Position numbers and translations under genes: made by a program. The notes under the pieces are model-generated. The model saw only the letters and a list, made by a program, of their open reading frames with translations. It had not been told where the DNA came from and ran no database searches. From assembly GCA_944390915.1 (NCBI GenBank), contig CALXRS010000009.1, positions 1 to 60,211 on the forward strand: a stretch of 60,211 nucleotides of DNA, given 5' to 3'. Positions 25,015 to 33,004 of the stretch are shown here, piece by piece; the first letter of the stretch is position 1, and every line of letters starts with the position of its first letter. Source of the DNA: an uncultured Alphaproteobacteria bacterium. Lineage in GTDB: Bacteria > Pseudomonadota > Alphaproteobacteria > RF32 > CAG-239.

Positions 25015-25641
25015 ATGAAAGTGTTGATGATAAACGGCAGCCCGAACGAAAACGGCTGCACCGCCACGGCGCTGAGGGTCGTGGCCGAAGCGTTGGCGGC
25101 GGACGGCGTCGAGTCGGAAATCGTCTGGCTGGGTAAAGGGGCTTTGCGCGATTGCATCGGCTGCCGCGCCTGCCGCAAGCTGAACAATCGTTGTGTCTTT
25201 GATGACGACATTGTCAATCGTATTTTGGCAAAAGCGGAAGAAGCCGACGGTTTTGTTTTTGGTTCGCCGACCTATTATGCGCATACGAACGGACGCATAT
25301 TGTCGGTTCTTGATCGCGTTTTTTATGCCGGTTCGGCGGTTTTTGCCGGCAAGCCCGGAGCAGCCGTTGTTTCTGCCCGCCGTGCGGGGACAACCGCCAA
25401 TCTTGACGTGCTCAACAAATATTTTTCCATTTCCCGTATGCCGGTTGTCAGCAGCTGTTATTGGAACATGGTGCACGGCAACACACCCGAGGAAGTGCGG
25501 CAGGACGAAGAAGGTCTGCAAATCATGCGCACCCTGGGGCGCGAAATGGCATGGCTGCTGAAATCAATAGAGGCCGGCCGGAAAGCAGGTCTTGCCCGCC
25601 CTGCGGGGGAAGCCAAAATAATGACCAATTTCATCCGCTGA
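25015..25641 (+). CDS. Iron-sulfur flavoprotein-like NAD(P)H:FMN oxidoreductase
   Basis: A 208-residue flavodoxin-fold protein: MKVLMINGSPNENGCT binds the FMN phosphate and FGSPTYYAHTNGR is the second FMN loop. Cys47, Cys50, Cys53 and Cys60 (CIGCRACRKLNNRC) form a compact cysteine motif like the 4Fe-4S site of archaeal-type iron-sulfur flavoproteins. It probably shuttles electrons in the cytoplasm; partner unknown. GAGGAG precedes the ATG at 25015. Confidence 0.87.
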   Translation: MKVLMINGSPNENGCTATALRVVAEALAADGVESEIVWLGKGALRDCIGCRACRKLNNRCVFDDDIVNRILAKAEEADGFVFGSPTYYAHTNGRILSVLDRVFYAGSAVFAGKPGAAVVSARRAGTTANLDVLNKYFSISRMPVVSSCYWNMVHGNTPEEVRQDEEGLQIMRTLGREMAWLLKSIEAGRKAGLARPAGEAKIMTNFIR

Positions 25642-25648
25642 CGGCAAA

Positions 25649-25677
25649 AAAATTCCCCGAAATTTTCGGGGAATTTT
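25649..25677. terminator. Bidirectional terminator
   Basis: Stem AAAATTCCCCGA / TCGGGGAATTTT with a five-base loop between the convergent flavoprotein gene and trpS. Confidence 0.85.
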
Positions 25678-25678
25678 G

Positions 25679-26695
25679 TTATCTGCCGAACACGGCGTCT
25701 TTCAGGCGTTTCAGCGTTGCCCGTGCCACCGGCCGCGCTTTGGCGGCGCCATCTTCAAGCATGCCTTCCACTTCGTCGTAATGAGTCATATAGTAACGAT
25801 AGGTTTCTCTTTTTTCCCTGATCTCGTTGACAACGGCGTCAAGCAGCATGTTTTTGATTTGTCCGTAGCCGAGTTTGCCTTCGCACAGACCGTCGCCCAT
25901 TTCCCGCAGTTGTTCGGGCGTGGCAACGGCCTTGTAAATTTCATAAACCAGAATTTCGTCGGGGTTTTTCGGTTCTTCCGGCGGGCGGGAGTCGGTTTTG
26001 ATGGAAAAGATAGCTTTTTTGATGGCCTTATCGTCTTCAAACAGCGGGATAACATTGCCGTAAGATTTGCTCATTTTGCGGCCGTCGATGCCCGGTACCA
26101 CCGCCACATTGTCGTCAATGGAATATTCCGGCAGCGTAAGCAGCGGACGGTTGTAGTGGGCGTTGATGATGCCGGCGATGTCGCGGGCGATTTCCACATG
26201 CTGAACCTGGTCTTTGCCGACCGGCACAATGTCGGTGTCATAGGCGAGGATGTCGGCGGCCATCAGGGTGGGATAGGTGTAAAGTCCCATGTTGATGCCG
26301 TCGTCGTCCGGCTTGCCGGCGGCGCGGTTTTTGTCGACCGCGGCCTTGTAAGCATGCGCCTTGTTCATAAAGCCTTTCGGCGTATAGGCGTATAAAATGG
26401 TGGTAATTTCTGGGATTTCGGCAATGTCCGACTGGCGGTAAAAAACCGATTGCGACGGGTCAAGCCCGCCCGCCAAATAAATACAGGCAATTTCTTTTAA
26501 CTTTTCACGCAAAATATCGGGATCTTTTTCCGCATTGATGGCGTGATAATCGGCAATAAACATATAGTGTTTTCCGCCGGCGGCAAGAGCCTGTTTTCCA
26601 AGGGTAATAGCCGGTTTGATGGCGCCGAGATAATTGCCGAGGTGAGGGGTTCCGGTAGGCTTAACGCCGGTCAGCACTTTTTTGTTTTCAAACAT
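25679..26695 (-). CDS. trpS: Tryptophanyl-tRNA synthetase
   Basis: Class I synthetase, 338 residues. The HIGH-type motif is PTGTPHLGNYLGAI near the N terminus and the KMSKS motif is GRKMSKSYGN. YRQSDIAEIPEI and GKDQVQHVEIARDI are typical TrpRS segments. The start MFENKKVLTGV at 26695 matches the family; upstream codons (ILQIITIKIYRILQ) are not protein-like. Divergent from serS with about 100 bases between. Confidence 0.96.
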   Translation of the reverse strand: MFENKKVLTGVKPTGTPHLGNYLGAIKPAITLGKQALAAGGKHYMFIADYHAINAEKDPDILREKLKEIACIYLAGGLDPSQSVFYRQSDIAEIPEITTILYAYTPKGFMNKAHAYKAAVDKNRAAGKPDDDGINMGLYTYPTLMAADILAYDTDIVPVGKDQVQHVEIARDIAGIINAHYNRPLLTLPEYSIDDNVAVVPGIDGRKMSKSYGNVIPLFEDDKAIKKAIFSIKTDSRPPEEPKNPDEILVYEIYKAVATPEQLREMGDGLCEGKLGYGQIKNMLLDAVVNEIREKRETYRYYMTHYDEVEGMLEDGAAKARPVARATLKRLKDAVFGR

Positions 26696-26797
26696 TTCTT
26701 GCAAAATCCTGTAAATTTTTATTGTAATTATCTGCAAAATTGATACTCTATTTTGGTTCATAAATCAATTAAAAAACTCTTTTGAGGACATATAATA

Positions 26798-28075
26798 ATG
26801 CTCGATATAAAATTTATTATCGAAAATCAGAAGGCGGTGGAAGAAGGAATTGCCAAAAAAGGCCTGTCTGTCGACATCGCGGGGCTGATTGCCCTGCACA
26901 GGGAAATAAACAAGCTCAAAACCTCGTCCCAGGCGCTGGCCGAAGAAAAGAACCGCCTGAGCAATTCGATAAAATCCGCCTCTGCGGAAGAGCGTCCGGC
27001 AATTATCGCCAAAAGCAAAGCCCTCGGCGAAGAGCTGAAAGCCGAGCAGGAAAAACTGGCCGTCGAACAGAAGAAGTTTGACGACATTATGTGGCGCATG
27101 CCCAATCTGCCGAGTCCGGAAAGCCCCGTCGGCCCCGATGACAGCGGCAACGTCGTCCGCCGCCGGGTCGGTGAACCGCCGCATTTTGACTTTGCGCCCC
27201 GCGACCATGTCGAACTGATGGAATTAAACGGTTGGAGCGAAATGGAACGGATCGCCGCGGTTTCCGGTTCGCGCACCTATGCCATCACCAACGAGCTGGC
27301 GCGGCTGGAACTGGCCATCCACCTGATGGTGATGGACAAGTTGATGGAAAACGGTTTTCGGGTAATAACCGTGCCGTCGCTGTCAAAGGAAAAACCGCTT
27401 TACGGTCAGGGCTACCTGCCGTTTTCGCGTGATGAGATTTATTATATGCCCGAAGACGACCTCTATCTTTCGGGTACGGCCGAGCTGATTTTGAACTCGC
27501 TTCGCGCCGACGAAATTATCCCCGAAAACGAACTGCCGATTCTTTATGCCGGTTTTTCGCCCTGCTTCCGTCGTGAGGCGGGCGCCGCCGGTAAAGACAC
27601 CCGCGGGTTGACTCGCGTCCATCAGTTTATGAAAACGGAGCAGTTTGTCATCTGCAAAAACGATATTGCCGAAAGCGAAAAATGGCATCAAAAACTGTTG
27701 CAGATTTCCGAAGAAGTTTTGCAGGATCTGGAACTGCCGTATCAGGTTTTGGAAGTTTGCACCGGCGACATGGGCGCGCCGAAATATCGTCAATATGATT
27801 TGGAGGCCTGGGTGCCAACCCAAAACCGCTATCGTGAAACACACAGCTGTTCCAACATTACCGACTGGCAGGCGCGACGTACCAATCTGCGCTATCGCGA
27901 CAATGCCGACGGCCGCGTCAAATTTGTGCATACGCTGAACAATACCGGCATTGCCACGCCGCGGGCGCTGGTGCCGTTTTTGGAAAATCATCAGCAGGCG
28001 GATGGCTCGATTCGCATTCCCGAAAAACTGCAGCCTTATATGATGGGCAAAAAGTTCATCGGCGGCAAAAAATAA
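26798..28075 (+). CDS. serS: Seryl-tRNA synthetase
   Basis: Class II synthetase, 425 residues. An N-terminal antiparallel coiled coil (residues about 28-100, LHREINKLKTSSQALAEEKN and VEQKKFDDIMW) binds the long arm of tRNA-Ser. The core has motif 2 GFSPCFRREAGAAGKDTRGL and motif 3 GIATPRALVPFLEN. AGGAC precedes the ATG. A terminator follows. Confidence 0.97.
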   Translation: MLDIKFIIENQKAVEEGIAKKGLSVDIAGLIALHREINKLKTSSQALAEEKNRLSNSIKSASAEERPAIIAKSKALGEELKAEQEKLAVEQKKFDDIMWRMPNLPSPESPVGPDDSGNVVRRRVGEPPHFDFAPRDHVELMELNGWSEMERIAAVSGSRTYAITNELARLELAIHLMVMDKLMENGFRVITVPSLSKEKPLYGQGYLPFSRDEIYYMPEDDLYLSGTAELILNSLRADEIIPENELPILYAGFSPCFRREAGAAGKDTRGLTRVHQFMKTEQFVICKNDIAESEKWHQKLLQISEEVLQDLELPYQVLEVCTGDMGAPKYRQYDLEAWVPTQNRYRETHSCSNITDWQARRTNLRYRDNADGRVKFVHTLNNTGIATPRALVPFLENHQQADGSIRIPEKLQPYMMGKKFIGGKK

Positions 28076-28137
28076 TTTGTCATCTGCCGGTCGCGGCGCA
28101 AAAAAAAATCGCGGTGACGGCATGGGTACAATCATAT

Positions 28138-28165
28138 AAAAAATCCGGAGAAATCCGGATTTTTT
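28138..28165. terminator. Terminator after serS
   Basis: Perfect 12-base stem AAAAAATCCGGA / TCCGGATTTTTT with loop GAAA. It also closes the minus-strand array. Confidence 0.9.
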
Positions 28166-28222
28166 ATATGCCTTGCCGGTCAAATGATATTGACCGTTTG
28201 CCGAATTGTCTTTCGTCCGGGA

Positions 28223-28636
28223 CTAATCTGCCCAAAAAGCGGTGAAAACGGGTTCCTGCCAGCTGTCCGGCAAAAACGGCGCCAGGGATAAATCGGGCAG
28301 GAAGAAAGCCGCCGCCGCGGAAATGAGAAAAGCATATACCCGATGCCGCAACATTTTGTCATTGGCAAACATCAGCGGCAACAGCCGGTAGAAAATATAT
28401 GTATAGACAATCGTATAAGCGACAATGTCGACGCATTCGGCATAAATGTTGCTTTTGGGATCCGTCGTGCCGGGGATGACGGTGTTGGCAAAGTCTTTGC
28501 AAACCATATAGAAAAAGCCCGCCCAGCCGACGGCAAACAGTATTTGCAGCACGAGCGCAACGGTTGCTTTCCCCGGATGTTCGCGAAAGTTTTGAAGATA
28601 GTTTTTGCCCCAGGCGGATATTTTCTGCTTTATCAT
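28223..28636 (-). CDS. Array membrane protein 1 (NYLQNFREHPGK family)
   Basis: A 137-residue protein starting MIKQKISAWGKNYLQNFREH, with AAAGGA seven bases upstream of the ATG at 28636. The first segment (HPGKATVALVLQILFAVGW) is shared with neighbours. There are about four hydrophobic segments in all, an IPG...NIY motif after segment 1, FANDKMLRH before segment 3 and the terminal FWAD. No signal peptide beyond segment 1 and no catalytic motif. It is the last gene of a five-gene tandem array and starts 11 bases after the previous stop. No known family. Confidence 0.75.
   Translation of the reverse strand: MIKQKISAWGKNYLQNFREHPGKATVALVLQILFAVGWAGFFYMVCKDFANTVIPGTTDPKSNIYAECVDIVAYTIVYTYIFYRLLPLMFANDKMLRHRVYAFLISAAAAFFLPDLSLAPFLPDSWQEPVFTAFWAD
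28544..28620 (-). repeat. Conserved 5' block, array copy 1
   Basis: 77 bases, one mismatch to 28969-29045; its 65-base core is shared with 29406-29470 and 30424-30488 with about two mismatches each. Confidence 0.9.
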
Positions 28637-28647
28637 TATTGTTCCTT

Positions 28648-29058
28648 TCATTTTGCCCAAAAAGACGTGTAAATGTCTCCGTCAAAAATCGGCAACTCGC
28701 TGATGGCTATCCACAACAGCAATGCGGCCGGAATGCACAGGACGGAGCCGGCCACTGCCAAAAGTTTCTGCCGGAGCGGGCTGTCGTTTGCAAATAACAT
28801 TTTTGCCCAGCGGAAAGAAGCGTAAATGCCGACAATCGTTATCAGAACAACAAAAGCGACGTTGGCGTAAACATTTCCTTTGCCGGGAACGATTCCCGGA
28901 ATGACAAACAGCGTATATTGTTTGTAAAGAAAGTAGTAAAAATGCCCCCATCCGATAAGGAAAACAATTTGCAGCACGAGCGCAACGGTTGCTTTCCCCG
29001 GATGTTCGCGGAAGTTTTGAAGATAGTTTTTGCCCCAGGCGGATATATTGTTTATCAT
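28648..29058 (-). CDS. Array membrane protein 2
   Basis: A 136-residue paralogue beginning MINNISAWGKNYLQNFREHP. Its 5' 77 bases differ from copy 1 by one base, while the rest of the protein is only weakly similar (IPGIVPGKGNVY, FANDSPLRQK, terminal SFWAK). About four membrane segments. AAGGA lies about ten bases before the ATG. The stop is followed closely by copy 1. Confidence 0.75.
   Translation of the reverse strand: MINNISAWGKNYLQNFREHPGKATVALVLQIVFLIGWGHFYYFLYKQYTLFVIPGIVPGKGNVYANVAFVVLITIVGIYASFRWAKMLFANDSPLRQKLLAVAGSVLCIPAALLLWIAISELPIFDGDIYTSFWAK
28969..29045 (-). repeat. Conserved 5' block, array copy 2
   Basis: See copy 1; it also shares AAGGAAAACAA on its 3' side with copies 3 and 5. 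Confidence 0.9.
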
Positions 29059-29084
29059 GGTCTGTTTTCCTTATCTTTGGGTTG

Positions 29085-29501
29085 TCAGTCAGCCCAAAAG
29101 GCGATATTCGTATCCGGCAAAAAGAAAACGAGATGTTCCAACCAGATTTGCAGCGGGAGGGCGACAGCGGCGCATAAAAGCGAAAGCGCCAGGACTGCAA
29201 ATTTTGGCATAAGCTTGCTGTCGTTTGCAAAAATAACTTTGCCGGCCTTATAAATAAAAAACAAAAAGAGAACGGAAATTACCGTCTGAGAAAAAGTTTC
29301 CGAATAAATGGCGCCTTTGGGCTCCGTTATGCCGGGAATGATATATCTTACATATTGCCGCGCCATAAAGGTGAAAAAAGTTATCCATCCGGCAAGGAAA
29401 ACAATTTGCAGCACGAGCGCAACGGCAGCTTTCCCCGGATGTTCGCGAAAGTTTTGAAGATAGTTTTTGCAATATGAAACGATGGATCGGTACATTTTCA
29501 T
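29085..29501 (-). CDS. Array membrane protein 3
   Basis: A 138-residue paralogue starting MKMYRSIVSYCKNYLQNF. It shares the conserved block with copies 1 and 2, and its first 11 residues plus upstream bases with copy 5. Later motifs follow the family plan: IIPGITEPKGAIY, FANDSKLMPK, terminal AFWAD. About four hydrophobic segments. The ribosome binding site is weak. Confidence 0.75.
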   Translation of the reverse strand: MKMYRSIVSYCKNYLQNFREHPGKAAVALVLQIVFLAGWITFFTFMARQYVRYIIPGITEPKGAIYSETFSQTVISVLFLFFIYKAGKVIFANDSKLMPKFAVLALSLLCAAVALPLQIWLEHLVFFLPDTNIAFWAD

Positions 29502-29507
29502 TTTCCG
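29387..29507 (-). repeat. Conserved 5' block, array copy 3 (long form)
   Basis: About 120 bases, nearly identical to 30405-30525, including seven bases upstream of the start codon. Confidence 0.9.
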
Positions 29508-29528
29508 TCTTTGAGGTGTTGTAACAAG

Positions 29529-29987
29529 CTAGAGACTGCTCTCTCCGATTTGGTTGCGCCAGTTTTGGCGGCAGCGGGCGACGTCCTGCCATTGCGGCAG
29601 GTCTTGTTCAACCGTCCGGTTCCGGGAGAATGCCGGCCGGTTGAGCGTTTCCGGCACCCGATAGTGGGGGATGGCGGCCACGGCCAAAATGCAGCCGAAA
29701 AGCGCGCTGAGACCGATGACTTTTATTCTCGTCGTCGTGTCGGCGGCAGGCGAAGTTATCCGTTTGGCAAAACGGAACAGCAGCAACAGGCCGACGACAT
29801 CCAACAGCAGGTTGGTTGCACCGTATATGTAAATGTTGACCGGATATGCCGGTATTGTTGAAAAACAGCCCGGAATGATGTTGTCTTTCATCACCGTCCA
29901 AGCGACGGCCGTCATGGTTGCCCAGCCGTATATAAAAACAAGGATTAACAAAATATCCGTAACCGAAAAACGACGTTTATTTTCCAT
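29529..29987 (-). CDS. Array membrane protein 4 (divergent, lacks the conserved 5' block)
   Basis: A 152-residue protein, MENKRRFSVTDILLILVFIY. It lacks NYLQNFREHPGK but keeps the plan: membrane segment ending YGWATM, DNIIPGCF, a NIYIY element, then two or more further segments. A soluble tail (QWQDVARCRQNWRNQ) resembles the tail of copy 5 (WWKARQNYHACG). It has the strongest ribosome binding site of the array (AAAGGAGG) and overlaps the end of copy 5 by 11 bases. Confidence 0.7.
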   Translation of the reverse strand: MENKRRFSVTDILLILVFIYGWATMTAVAWTVMKDNIIPGCFSTIPAYPVNIYIYGATNLLLDVVGLLLLFRFAKRITSPAADTTTRIKVIGLSALFGCILAVAAIPHYRVPETLNRPAFSRNRTVEQDLPQWQDVARCRQNWRNQIGESSL

Positions 29988-30519
29988 GGTCGGACACCTC
30001 CTTTACGGACGCAAGGTCAACCGTTCCGCAGGCGTGATAGTTTTGCCGCGCTTTCCACCAGGGGTCGGCGTTCAGCTCTGCCGCCCGCGGATGCCAAAAA
30101 GCGTACGGATGATATGAGGCCGGTGCAAATCGTTCCTGCCAGAACAGCAAACTCAGCTCGACGGCGGCAACAAAAGCCGCGGCCAACAGCGACAGGCCGA
30201 TAACTTTTGCTTTCTGTTTCAGGCCGCAGGTTGCCGTAAAAAACATCTCGGCGAGATCAATGAAAAGCCAGATCAACACCAGTCCGTATGCCAATCGCAC
30301 GGCGGCTTTCAGATAAAAATTGCCGTGATATTGTTCGCCGTCGGTAAAATATCCGCCGACCGCTTCGCCGCAAAATTGGCAAAATAGGGCAAAAAAGAAC
30401 CCCCATCCGGCAAGGAAAACAATTTGCAGCGCAAGCGCAACGGTTGCTTTCCCCGGATGTTCGCGAAAGTTTTGAAGATAGTTTTTGCAATATGAAACGA
30501 TGGATCGGTGCATTTTCAT
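29977..30519 (-). CDS. Array membrane protein 5 (first gene of the array)
   Basis: A 180-residue paralogue beginning MKMHRSIVSYCKNYLQNF; the first 120 bases of block are nearly identical to copy 3. It has about four hydrophobic segments, HGNFYLK at the NIY position, the variant YAFWHPRAAELN near the FWAx position and a longer soluble tail ending EVSDHGK. The AT-rich 190 bases upstream (30520-30711) should hold the array promoter. Confidence 0.72.
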   Translation of the reverse strand: MKMHRSIVSYCKNYLQNFREHPGKATVALALQIVFLAGWGFFFALFCQFCGEAVGGYFTDGEQYHGNFYLKAAVRLAYGLVLIWLFIDLAEMFFTATCGLKQKAKVIGLSLLAAAFVAAVELSLLFWQERFAPASYHPYAFWHPRAAELNADPWWKARQNYHACGTVDLASVKEVSDHGK

Positions 30520-30525
30520 TTTCCG
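30405..30525 (-). repeat. Conserved 5' block, array copy 5 (long form)
   Basis: About 120 bases, nearly identical to 29387-29507. Identity stops soon after the first membrane segment. Confidence 0.9.
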
Positions 30526-30711
30526 GCAGTCTTAAAATCTGTTGGATATAGAATGTTACAAAATAAGGCAATTGTCAATCATAAATTAATAAAAAATCAT
30601 ATAAAACAACTTATGGTTGTCTATGGTTGCCTTAAATAAAATGTCGGACAAACGAAATAATCATTCAAAACAACACAATAATAAAACAAAATAATTTATT
30701 TTTCAATTATT

Positions 30712-31395
30712 TTATCTTTCAAAATCGTCGGCTTTGTATTTTACCCGCACCCTAACAGGTTGACGGCTGCTTCTGATGTAGGGCGCCAGACGATCCATAT
30801 TGGGACCGAGGTCGATGCAGCCGGCCGAACCGAGTTCGTCGCCGCCGTGGATGTACATGCTGTGGCGGCCAAAGGTTTCGGTGTCTTCGGCAGGTTCCAA
30901 CGGCACCCGATAATTGCCCCAGGATGGTTTTTTCTTTTCATCTTGCCAGCGATAAGTCCCCTTTTCAAAAACATAAGCAGCCTTGTCTGCTAAAGGCATG
31001 TCCGTATCTAGAATTGCTTCTTTTAATCTTGACAGTCTTGACTTTCTCTCCTGCAATTTTTTGGGATCGGCATAATACAGCCCTTCGGGTGTCGGACCAC
31101 GGTCAGAAACGGACATGCTGCTTCTGTTCTGGTAACCGGGTTTTCCGGCCATTGCCGGAAAATTTTCAAATTCGGTGCCGTTACGGCGGACATAGACATC
31201 GTTGCCGTCAAATTCTATTTCCGGATCGCTGTAGGGCGTTTTGAGTTCCATGTCGTCATTGTAGTTGGCAAGCCGATGCTCAAGGATTTCTCGGGTTGTC
31301 ATATTTTTTTTCGGCAGCGGCGACATGTTCAGTTTCAGGCCGGACATGCCGAGCAGCGAGGTTGCCAGATCGGCGTCGTTTTCGTAGTTGCTCAT
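30712..31395 (-). CDS. L,D-transpeptidase-like protein (DUF2778/Tlde1-like)
   Basis: A 227-residue protein. The C-terminal half (from about residue 95) shows the DUF2778/YkuD-type plan: SDRGPTPEGLYYAD, then GRHSMYIHGGDELGSAGCID with the catalytic pair His183 and Cys193. L,D-transpeptidase-fold enzymes act on peptidoglycan tetrapeptides; DUF2778 members include the type VI effector Tlde1. No signal peptide is visible; residues 1-90 look like a soluble leader, so delivery would need a secretion system. AAAGGA precedes the ATG. Array proteins lie downstream and a similar membrane protein upstream. Confidence 0.75.
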   Translation of the reverse strand: MSNYENDADLATSLLGMSGLKLNMSPLPKKNMTTREILEHRLANYNDDMELKTPYSDPEIEFDGNDVYVRRNGTEFENFPAMAGKPGYQNRSSMSVSDRGPTPEGLYYADPKKLQERKSRLSRLKEAILDTDMPLADKAAYVFEKGTYRWQDEKKKPSWGNYRVPLEPAEDTETFGRHSMYIHGGDELGSAGCIDLGPNMDRLAPYIRSSRQPVRVRVKYKADDFER

Positions 31396-31675
31396 GATTA
31401 TTCCTTTCTACATAAAAAATCGGCCGGATAAAAAATCCGACCGATGGGTTGATAAAACATAGGCGCTCCGCGGCGCACCCCCGGAGAAAATAAAATGGAC
31501 CGCCCAAAAAACGGACGGGATATGAAAAAAGCGGCCGCGGCCGCTTTTTTAAATGCGGTGCATACATAACCGCATTGTGGTAAAAACCTATAGCACAAAA
31601 TGTCACAAATTTCAACAGATTCATGTCATGGTTGTGGATAACTTTCCACTGCAACCGGATTTGCGGGGAAAGCCT
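31396..31675. other. Intergenic region with two palindromes
   Basis: Holds the promoter and ribosome binding site of the transpeptidase-like gene, an imperfect palindrome at 31416-31442 (ATCGGCCGGAT / ATCCGACCGAT) and a GC-core terminator at 31528-31551. I see no gene; the short frames are shadows. Confidence 0.5.
31528..31551. terminator. Terminator with perfect GC palindrome
   Basis: AAAAAAGCGGCC / GGCCGCTTTTTT around GC, flanked by A and T runs on both sides; it probably ends transcription of 31676-32149. Confidence 0.75.
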
Positions 31676-32149
31676 TTACCCGCGCATACGCACAAAACGG
31701 ACGATATCCGGATCTGCCCATGGGGTAAAGGCCGCGGCGGCAACGTCCGGCAGCAGGGCGGCAAAACCGGCTTCCAGAGCCTGCAGCAGATAAGGCAGCA
31801 AAAAGGCCAGCGCGGCGGAAGCCAGCAGGATAACGGCTTTTTTGCCGAGGCCGACTTTTTCGATGTACATGCCGCGGAAAAAGTAGATGAAAAGCGGCAG
31901 ACAGACGGCCGCGAGGATGATGATTTCAAACAACAGCATATAGATGCCCGAGCAGGGGACGTCGGGCTGCGAAAAGTCGCAATAGCAGCCGCGCCCCGCA
32001 GCCACGATGAACGTGTGGCCGAGTTCGGTGAGAAAATACCACCAGCCGACGGCAAAAACGATGTCAAAAAAGCGCTCAGTCAGACGGGCGGGGCTGCCGG
32101 CCGAACGCCGATCGGGGTAGGTATGTGCGGGGGTGAAGCGGTTGTTCAT
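31676..32149 (-). CDS. Small membrane protein resembling the array family
   Basis: A 157-residue protein. A basic N terminus (residues 1-25) leads into FFDIVFAVGWWYF, recalling the first segment of the array proteins. After a cysteine-rich loop (GRGCYCDFSQPDVPCSGIY) there are about three further segments. The end reads AFTPWADPDIVRFVRMRG, close to the array's FWAD ending. Sequence identity is low, so membership of the same family is inference. It is transcribed toward the transpeptidase-like gene but separated from it by a terminator. Confidence 0.65.
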   Translation of the reverse strand: MNNRFTPAHTYPDRRSAGSPARLTERFFDIVFAVGWWYFLTELGHTFIVAAGRGCYCDFSQPDVPCSGIYMLLFEIIILAAVCLPLFIYFFRGMYIEKVGLGKKAVILLASAALAFLLPYLLQALEAGFAALLPDVAAAAFTPWADPDIVRFVRMRG

Positions 32150-32326
32150 TTTTTTTCAAAGCCTTTCAAAAAAATATTTTTTATTTGCCATCATAAAACA
32201 GATGTTGCCGAAAAGCAACCGCCGCGGCGCGGAAAACTGTTTATAAAGCGGGCGAAGAATGTTTGTTTTCCTTGTAATTTTGCAAAATTGCTTTATCTTC
32301 GTAAAATAAACGGAGTGTGAGAGAAA

Positions 32327-33004
32327 ATGAATAAACTTGATACCGGCGGACTGAAAGCGGTGGTTTTTGATTGGGACGGAACCCTGGCGGAAACGCGCAC
32401 CCCGCGGCTGTGGGCGGTCAACCGGATTATGGCCGCGTACGGTCTGCCCGATTGGGAAAGCACCCGCGACCGGCAAAACCCGCTGTTGTCTTTTATGGAC
32501 AATTTTCCGCTGGTTTTCGGTGCGCGGGCGGAAGCGGCCTATGCCGAATATGCCGCGCTCTACAAGGCCAATGTGGCGCGGATGATAAAAACTTTTCCCG
32601 GCGTGCGCGAAACGCTGGCGTTTTTGACCGAACGGGGAATAAAAATCTGCATTATGACCAACAAAGACCGTCGCCTGCTCGATTTTGAGCTGCCGCTTTT
32701 GTTTGCGCCGTCGCTTTTTGCGCGCGTCGTCTGCGGGCACGAGGCGGCGCATGACAAGCCCGACGCGGCGCACGCACTTCTGGCTTTGCAGGGGATAATG
32801 GAGCCGGCGGAAATTTCTCGGCAAACGGTGTGGGTGGCGGGCGACAGTGCGCTCGACAGCATGACGGCCGAAGCGGTGGGAGCGCTGCCGGTGCGGATTG
32901 CCGGCCGCAAAGCGACGGAAAAAGCCGATCCGCGGATTGTATATTTTGACGATTTCGAACAGTTTTACCGGCAGTTGTCCGGTCGGGAGGAGGGCAAAAG
33001 ATGA
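32327..33004 (+). CDS. HAD family phosphatase (phosphoglycolate-phosphatase-like)
   Basis: A 225-residue cytoplasmic enzyme: motif I FDWDGTL (Asp15, Asp17), a helical cap, motif II CIMTNKD, motif III HDKPDA and motif IV WVAGDSALDSMTA. The substrate is not readable. It is first gene of a tightly overlapping operon; its stop overlaps the start of the Memo-AMMECR1 gene by four bases. Confidence 0.88.
   Translation: MNKLDTGGLKAVVFDWDGTLAETRTPRLWAVNRIMAAYGLPDWESTRDRQNPLLSFMDNFPLVFGARAEAAYAEYAALYKANVARMIKTFPGVRETLAFLTERGIKICIMTNKDRRLLDFELPLLFAPSLFARVVCGHEAAHDKPDAAHALLALQGIMEPAEISRQTVWVAGDSALDSMTAEAVGALPVRIAGRKATEKADPRIVYFDDFEQFYRQLSGREEGKR

Noticed and set aside
28223..30519. Diversity-generating retroelement behind the variable array
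   Set aside because: No reverse transcriptase or template repeat is present, and the differences are spread along whole genes, not focused on adenines.
28544..30525. CRISPR array from regularly spaced conserved blocks
   Set aside because: The spacing is about 430 to 1000 bases and the blocks are protein-coding 5' ends; there are no short repeat-spacer units anywhere in the window.
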